From Mesonia maritima (GTDB lineage: Bacteria; Bacteroidota; Bacteroidia; Flavobacteriales; Flavobacteriaceae): a stretch of DNA of 64,000 bases. Positions within the stretch are counted from its first letter, which is position 1; each line of letters starts with the position of its first letter. The translations under genes were made by a program, and so were the position numbers. The notes under the pieces were generated by a model. The model was not told the origin of the DNA. It did no database searches and saw nothing but the letters and a program-made list of their open reading frames with translations. The DNA is taken from assembly GCF_042433895.1 (NCBI RefSeq), contig NZ_JBHLUA010000005.1, forward strand, positions 124,001-188,000, read 5' to 3'. Positions 61,420 to 64,000 of the stretch are shown piece by piece.

Positions 61420-62298
61420 ATGAATTATAGAAAATCCCATTTTGCTTTCAACAAAAGTCAGCGAAATGGGATTTTTTTATTGGTAATTATTATTCTCATT
61501 TTATTCTACGGAATGTATTATGTAAATAATTCTTCCAGTTTTAATATATTTTCAACTAATGAAGATTCGTTGGTTTCCTTTCAGCATTATATTGATTCTT
61601 TAAAGTTGAAGAAGAAAGAAAAGGAAACGTATAAAATTTATCCTTTCAACCCCAATTTCATTACTGATTATAAAGGCTACGTTTTAGGAATGACTCCAGC
61701 AGAAATTGATCGTTTGCATGAATTCCGCGAAAAAGATAAATGGATAAATTCTAAAGCTGATTTTAAAAAAGTAACCGGCGTTTCAGATTCTTTATTAAAT
61801 GAAATTTCTCCTTATTTCAAATTTCCAGATTGGGTAATAGAAAAACGAAAGAGAGAAAAAACAAAGACTGCTGAAAAAACAGAACTTTCTTTCAGGGAGA
61901 AAAAAGATTTAAATTCTGCAACTAAAAAAGAATTACAAAAAATTAATGGAATAGGAGAGGCGTATTCTACGAGAATTATTCGCTACCGAACTAAAATAGG
62001 TGGTTTTGTAGATGATATTCAATTAAAAGATATTTATGGTTTAGATTATAAAACCGAGCAAAAAGTCTTAGAGAAATTTACAGTTAAAAATCCGCCAGAG
62101 ATTCAAAAAATCGATATTAATAAAGCTACACTTATTCAGCTTTCAGAAATAATCTATTTTAATTATGAGCTTGCAAGGGAAATTATTGATTATCGAATTT
62201 TAAATGAAGGAATCGATACTTTTGAGGAATTGGCAAAAATAGATGACTTTCCAAGCCATAAAATAGATAGAATAAAATTATATTTGCAAATCAAGTAG
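61420..62298 (+). CDS. Helix-hairpin-helix protein, ComEA-like, with N-terminal membrane helix
   Basis: A 292-residue protein with one N-terminal membrane helix (residues 16-33) and repeated helix-hairpin-helix units: DLNSATKKELQKINGIGEAYSTRIIRYR (about residues 165-192), and DINKATLIQLSEII, with similar KGYVLGMTPAEIDRLHEFR earlier. ComEA-type proteins bind DNA outside the inner membrane during competence; that role is not certain here. It is 10 bases after the symporter gene. Confidence 0.83.
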   Translation: MNYRKSHFAFNKSQRNGIFLLVIIILILFYGMYYVNNSSSFNIFSTNEDSLVSFQHYIDSLKLKKKEKETYKIYPFNPNFITDYKGYVLGMTPAEIDRLHEFREKDKWINSKADFKKVTGVSDSLLNEISPYFKFPDWVIEKRKREKTKTAEKTELSFREKKDLNSATKKELQKINGIGEAYSTRIIRYRTKIGGFVDDIQLKDIYGLDYKTEQKVLEKFTVKNPPEIQKIDINKATLIQLSEIIYFNYELAREIIDYRILNEGIDTFEELAKIDDFPSHKIDRIKLYLQIK

Positions 62299-62368
62299 AA
62301 ATTGACAATATAAAACGGAAAATTATTATATTTTCAGTTTCAATAAATAATCGCTTAAAAGAAAAATA

Positions 62369-63538
62369 ATGAACAGCATGTATTTTACAGAAGAACACGA
62401 GCTTTTTAGAAAAAGCCTTCAGGAATTTCTTCAAAAGGAAGTCGTTCCTCATATAGATAAATGGGAAAAAACCGGCACCATAGAACGTTTCATCTGGGAG
62501 AAATTCGGAGAAATGGGCTATTTCGGTCTTAATTATCCTGAAGAATACGGCGGTTTAGATTTAGATATTTTCTACACGGTTATTTTCTTAGAAGAACTTC
62601 AAAAAATAAATTCAGGCGGTTTTGCAGCTGCAATGTGGGCGCACGCATATTTAGCAATGACGCACCTTAACAAAGAAGGTGACCATAGAATTAAAGAGAA
62701 ATATTTAGCGCCAAGTATTACGGGTGAAAAAATTGGTTGTCTTTGTATAACCGAGCCTTTTGGCGGTTCAGATGTTGCGGGAATGAAAAGTACTGCAATT
62801 AAAAAAGGCGATAAATACATTATAAATGGTTCAAAAACATTTATAACTAATGGTGTTTATTCAGATTATTTGGTAGTAGCTGCAAAAACTAATCCTGAAT
62901 TAGGAAATAAAGGAATGAGCATCTTTGTTCTCGATAGAGATATGAAAGGAATTTCAGCAACAAAATTAGATAAATTAGGTTGGCGCGCTTCAGATACTGC
63001 AGAAATAGCGTTTACGGATGTTGAGGTTCCTGCTGAAAATTTAATGGGCGAAGAAGGGCAAGGTTTTCCATATATAATGCAACATTTTGCATTAGAGCGT
63101 TTAATTATGGGAATTAATTCCCACGCGAGAGCAGAATATGCTTTAAAATACGCGTTAGAATATATGGCAGATCGTACGGCTTTTGGTAAAACCATCGATA
63201 AATTTCAGGCTTTACGTCACAAAGCTGCAGATATTGCTAGTGAAGTGGAAATGTGTAAAGAGTTTAACTACTCGATAGCAAAGCGTTTAAATGAAGGCGA
63301 ATATGTTGTGAAAGAAGCGAGTATGTCTAAATTAATGTCGACTAAAATTGCCGATCAAGCCATTTACGATTGCCTTCAATTTTTAGGCGGTTATGGTTAT
63401 ATGGAAGATTATCCGTTAGCAAGAATGTTACGCGATAGTCGTTTAGGACCTATCGGCGGAGGAACTTCTGAAATTTTGAGAGAAATTATCGCTAAAATGA
63501 TAATCGACAAAAAAGAATACAAACCAGCGGCGAAGTAA
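62369..63538 (+). CDS. Acyl-CoA dehydrogenase
   Basis: A 389-residue FAD acyl-CoA dehydrogenase: CLCITEPFGGSDVAGMKSTA, FITNGVYSDYLVVAAKT, DRTAFGKTIDKFQALRHKAAD and LQFLGGYGYMEDYPLARMLRDSRLGPIGGGTSEIL, in separate blocks. The position that carries the catalytic Glu in medium-chain enzymes is Gly (GGGTSE). A Glu in the ALERLIM segment matches the alternative base of isovaleryl/long-chain-type enzymes. Substrate unknown. Confidence 0.92.
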   Translation: MNSMYFTEEHELFRKSLQEFLQKEVVPHIDKWEKTGTIERFIWEKFGEMGYFGLNYPEEYGGLDLDIFYTVIFLEELQKINSGGFAAAMWAHAYLAMTHLNKEGDHRIKEKYLAPSITGEKIGCLCITEPFGGSDVAGMKSTAIKKGDKYIINGSKTFITNGVYSDYLVVAAKTNPELGNKGMSIFVLDRDMKGISATKLDKLGWRASDTAEIAFTDVEVPAENLMGEEGQGFPYIMQHFALERLIMGINSHARAEYALKYALEYMADRTAFGKTIDKFQALRHKAADIASEVEMCKEFNYSIAKRLNEGEYVVKEASMSKLMSTKIADQAIYDCLQFLGGYGYMEDYPLARMLRDSRLGPIGGGTSEILREIIAKMIIDKKEYKPAAK

Positions 63539-63600
63539 TTTTTTAGATTATTTTTTTAGCGAAAATTGGCAATTTTTATCGCTAAAATGATAATCAACAA
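63486..63600 (+). repeat. Partial direct duplication of the acyl-CoA dehydrogenase 3' end
   Basis: The 25 bases at 63486-63510 (starting TTATCGCTAAAATGATAATC) recur at 63576-63600 with one mismatch, outside the gene. The second copy is followed by AAGTAATTTTT, as is the gene's own stop (63533 onwards), with the intervening codons missing. Confidence 0.7.
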
Positions 63601-63624
63601 AGTAATTTTTCAGGAATATTTTTT

Positions 63625-63660
63625 AACAGCTCGTCTTTAATTGCCTGAACACGAGCTGTT
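63625..63660 (+). terminator. Hairpin terminator between acyl-CoA dehydrogenase and rpsU
   Basis: A perfect 10-base stem AACAGCTCGT / ACGAGCTGTT with a 16-base loop is followed by TTAGTTTTA. The loop is long and the T-run is imperfect, so it is a weaker terminator than others in the window. Confidence 0.6.
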
Positions 63661-63691
63661 TTAGTTTTATGAAAAATAATTTAGAGTCAAG

Positions 63692-63721
63692 TTGCAAATT
63701 TGAAAATTAGTATTATTTTTG
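63692..63721 (+). promoter_or_regulatory. rpsU promoter
   Basis: TTG (63692-63694), a 19-base spacer and TATTTTTG (63714-63721) form a complete flavobacterial promoter, giving a leader of roughly 30 bases. Confidence 0.8.
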
Positions 63722-63740
63722 CCGCTTGCAATTGCAAAAG

Positions 63741-63752
63741 AAAGGAGGTGAT
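63741..63752 (+). promoter_or_regulatory. Extended Shine-Dalgarno of rpsU
   Basis: AAAGGAGGTGAT is complementary to 12 consecutive bases of the usual 16S rRNA 3' end, 6 bases before the ATG. Most genes in this window have no such sequence. It also selects the start at 63759 over the upstream in-frame codon. Confidence 0.9.
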
Positions 63753-63758
63753 GAACAC

Positions 63759-63953
63759 ATGTTAGTTATACCAGTTAAAGACGGAGAAAACATAGAACGA
63801 GCGTTAAAGCGTTTTAAACGTAAATTCGACCGTACAAAAACAATGCGTCAGTTACGTGAGCGCCAAACTTTTACGAAGCCTTCTGTAGCAAAAAGAGCAA
63901 AGGTTCAGAAAGCGCAGTACATTCAGCACTTAAGAGATCAAGAAAACATCTAA
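63759..63953 (+). CDS. rpsU: 30S ribosomal protein bS21
   Basis: A 64-residue, strongly basic protein beginning MLVIPVKDGENIERALKRF and containing RQLRERQTFTKPSVAKRAK, the flavobacterial bS21 sequence type. bS21 binds near the 16S rRNA 3' end on the 30S platform. In Bacteroidota, bS21 helps hide the anti-Shine-Dalgarno, and rpsU itself carries a strong Shine-Dalgarno, so its translation can sense free or bS21-lacking ribosomes. The remaining bases to 64000 hold no feature I can call. Confidence 0.95.
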   Translation: MLVIPVKDGENIERALKRFKRKFDRTKTMRQLRERQTFTKPSVAKRAKVQKAQYIQHLRDQENI

Positions 63954-64000
63954 TTAAGGAGTTGAGAAATAGATAACTGTTGATTGATAAAGTTTAGTAA

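Noticed and set aside
63576..63600. CRISPR-like repeat
   Set aside because: There are only two copies, one inside a coding sequence; it is a local duplication. No CRISPR array was seen anywhere in the window.

Overview
The window is chromosomal DNA from a flavobacterium (Bacteroidota, probably family Flavobacteriaceae). The evidence is low G+C content, many TAnnTTTG-type -7 promoter boxes (several with a TTG about 18-19 bases upstream), almost no Shine-Dalgarno sequences except a very strong one before rpsU, a tmRNA encoding the tag GENNYALAA, and family-typical genes (SprB-like repeat, DUF1343/NamZ, DUF2851, AGCS symporter, YceI, WxcM-like FdtA). The genus cannot be read from the sequence. 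I see no insertion sequence, integrase, prophage or CRISPR array.

Layout. 1-8000: two minus-strand transcripts for kynurenine degradation by the 3-hydroxyanthranilate / 2-aminomuconate route (kynureninase, kynurenine monooxygenase, 4-oxalocrotonate decarboxylase, 2-aminomuconate deaminase; then aldehyde dehydrogenase, ACMS decarboxylase and an O-methyltransferase cut by the window edge). 8000-16200: small lipoprotein and membrane genes, a light-related operon (flavin reductase, cryptochrome DASH, Fe-S photolyase), a PabA/TrpG glutaminase, and a MarR - nitroreductase - YceI operon with a recognisable operator. 16300-21300: TlpA-like and other redoxins, two rhodaneses, a serine hydrolase and a large secreted protein. 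21400-22000: tmRNA and an adjacent palindrome-rich non-coding element. 22000-29000: a lysine/alanine dehydrogenase-type enzyme, kdsA, a three-gene patatin cassette, a frameshifted small gene and typA.

29000-41800 is a surface-polysaccharide locus: glycosyltransferases of the GT2, GT4 and GT-C folds, a tandem pair of GT-C-like proteins, a FemAB-like acyltransferase, FdtB and FdtA (3-amino-3,6-dideoxyhexose synthesis), a Wzx-type flippase, a sulfotransferase and a KpsS/LipB-like protein. Its genes lie on both strands in short, tightly packed runs.

41800-64000 is mostly conserved housekeeping: ftsE, a 1009-residue TPR protein with an outer-membrane barrel partner, a lipoprotein amidohydrolase, a putative zinc protease lipoprotein, a methyltransferase, a YkgJ-type cysteine cluster protein, a barrel protein behind a lipoprotein gene broken by one stop codon, NamZ-type muramidase divergent from a LolC/E-type permease, thioesterase, cysteine synthase, SGNH hydrolase, DUF2851, PspC, an unusual SprB-repeat/lipoyl-like/AGCS symporter fusion, a helix-hairpin-helix protein, an acyl-CoA dehydrogenase and rpsU.

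The most notable signals are the symporter fusion, the extended Shine-Dalgarno of rpsU, the patatin cassette, the GT-C pair in which one copy has lost a key Asp, the structured element beside ssrA, and two recently broken genes. I found no convincing wholly new multi-gene system.
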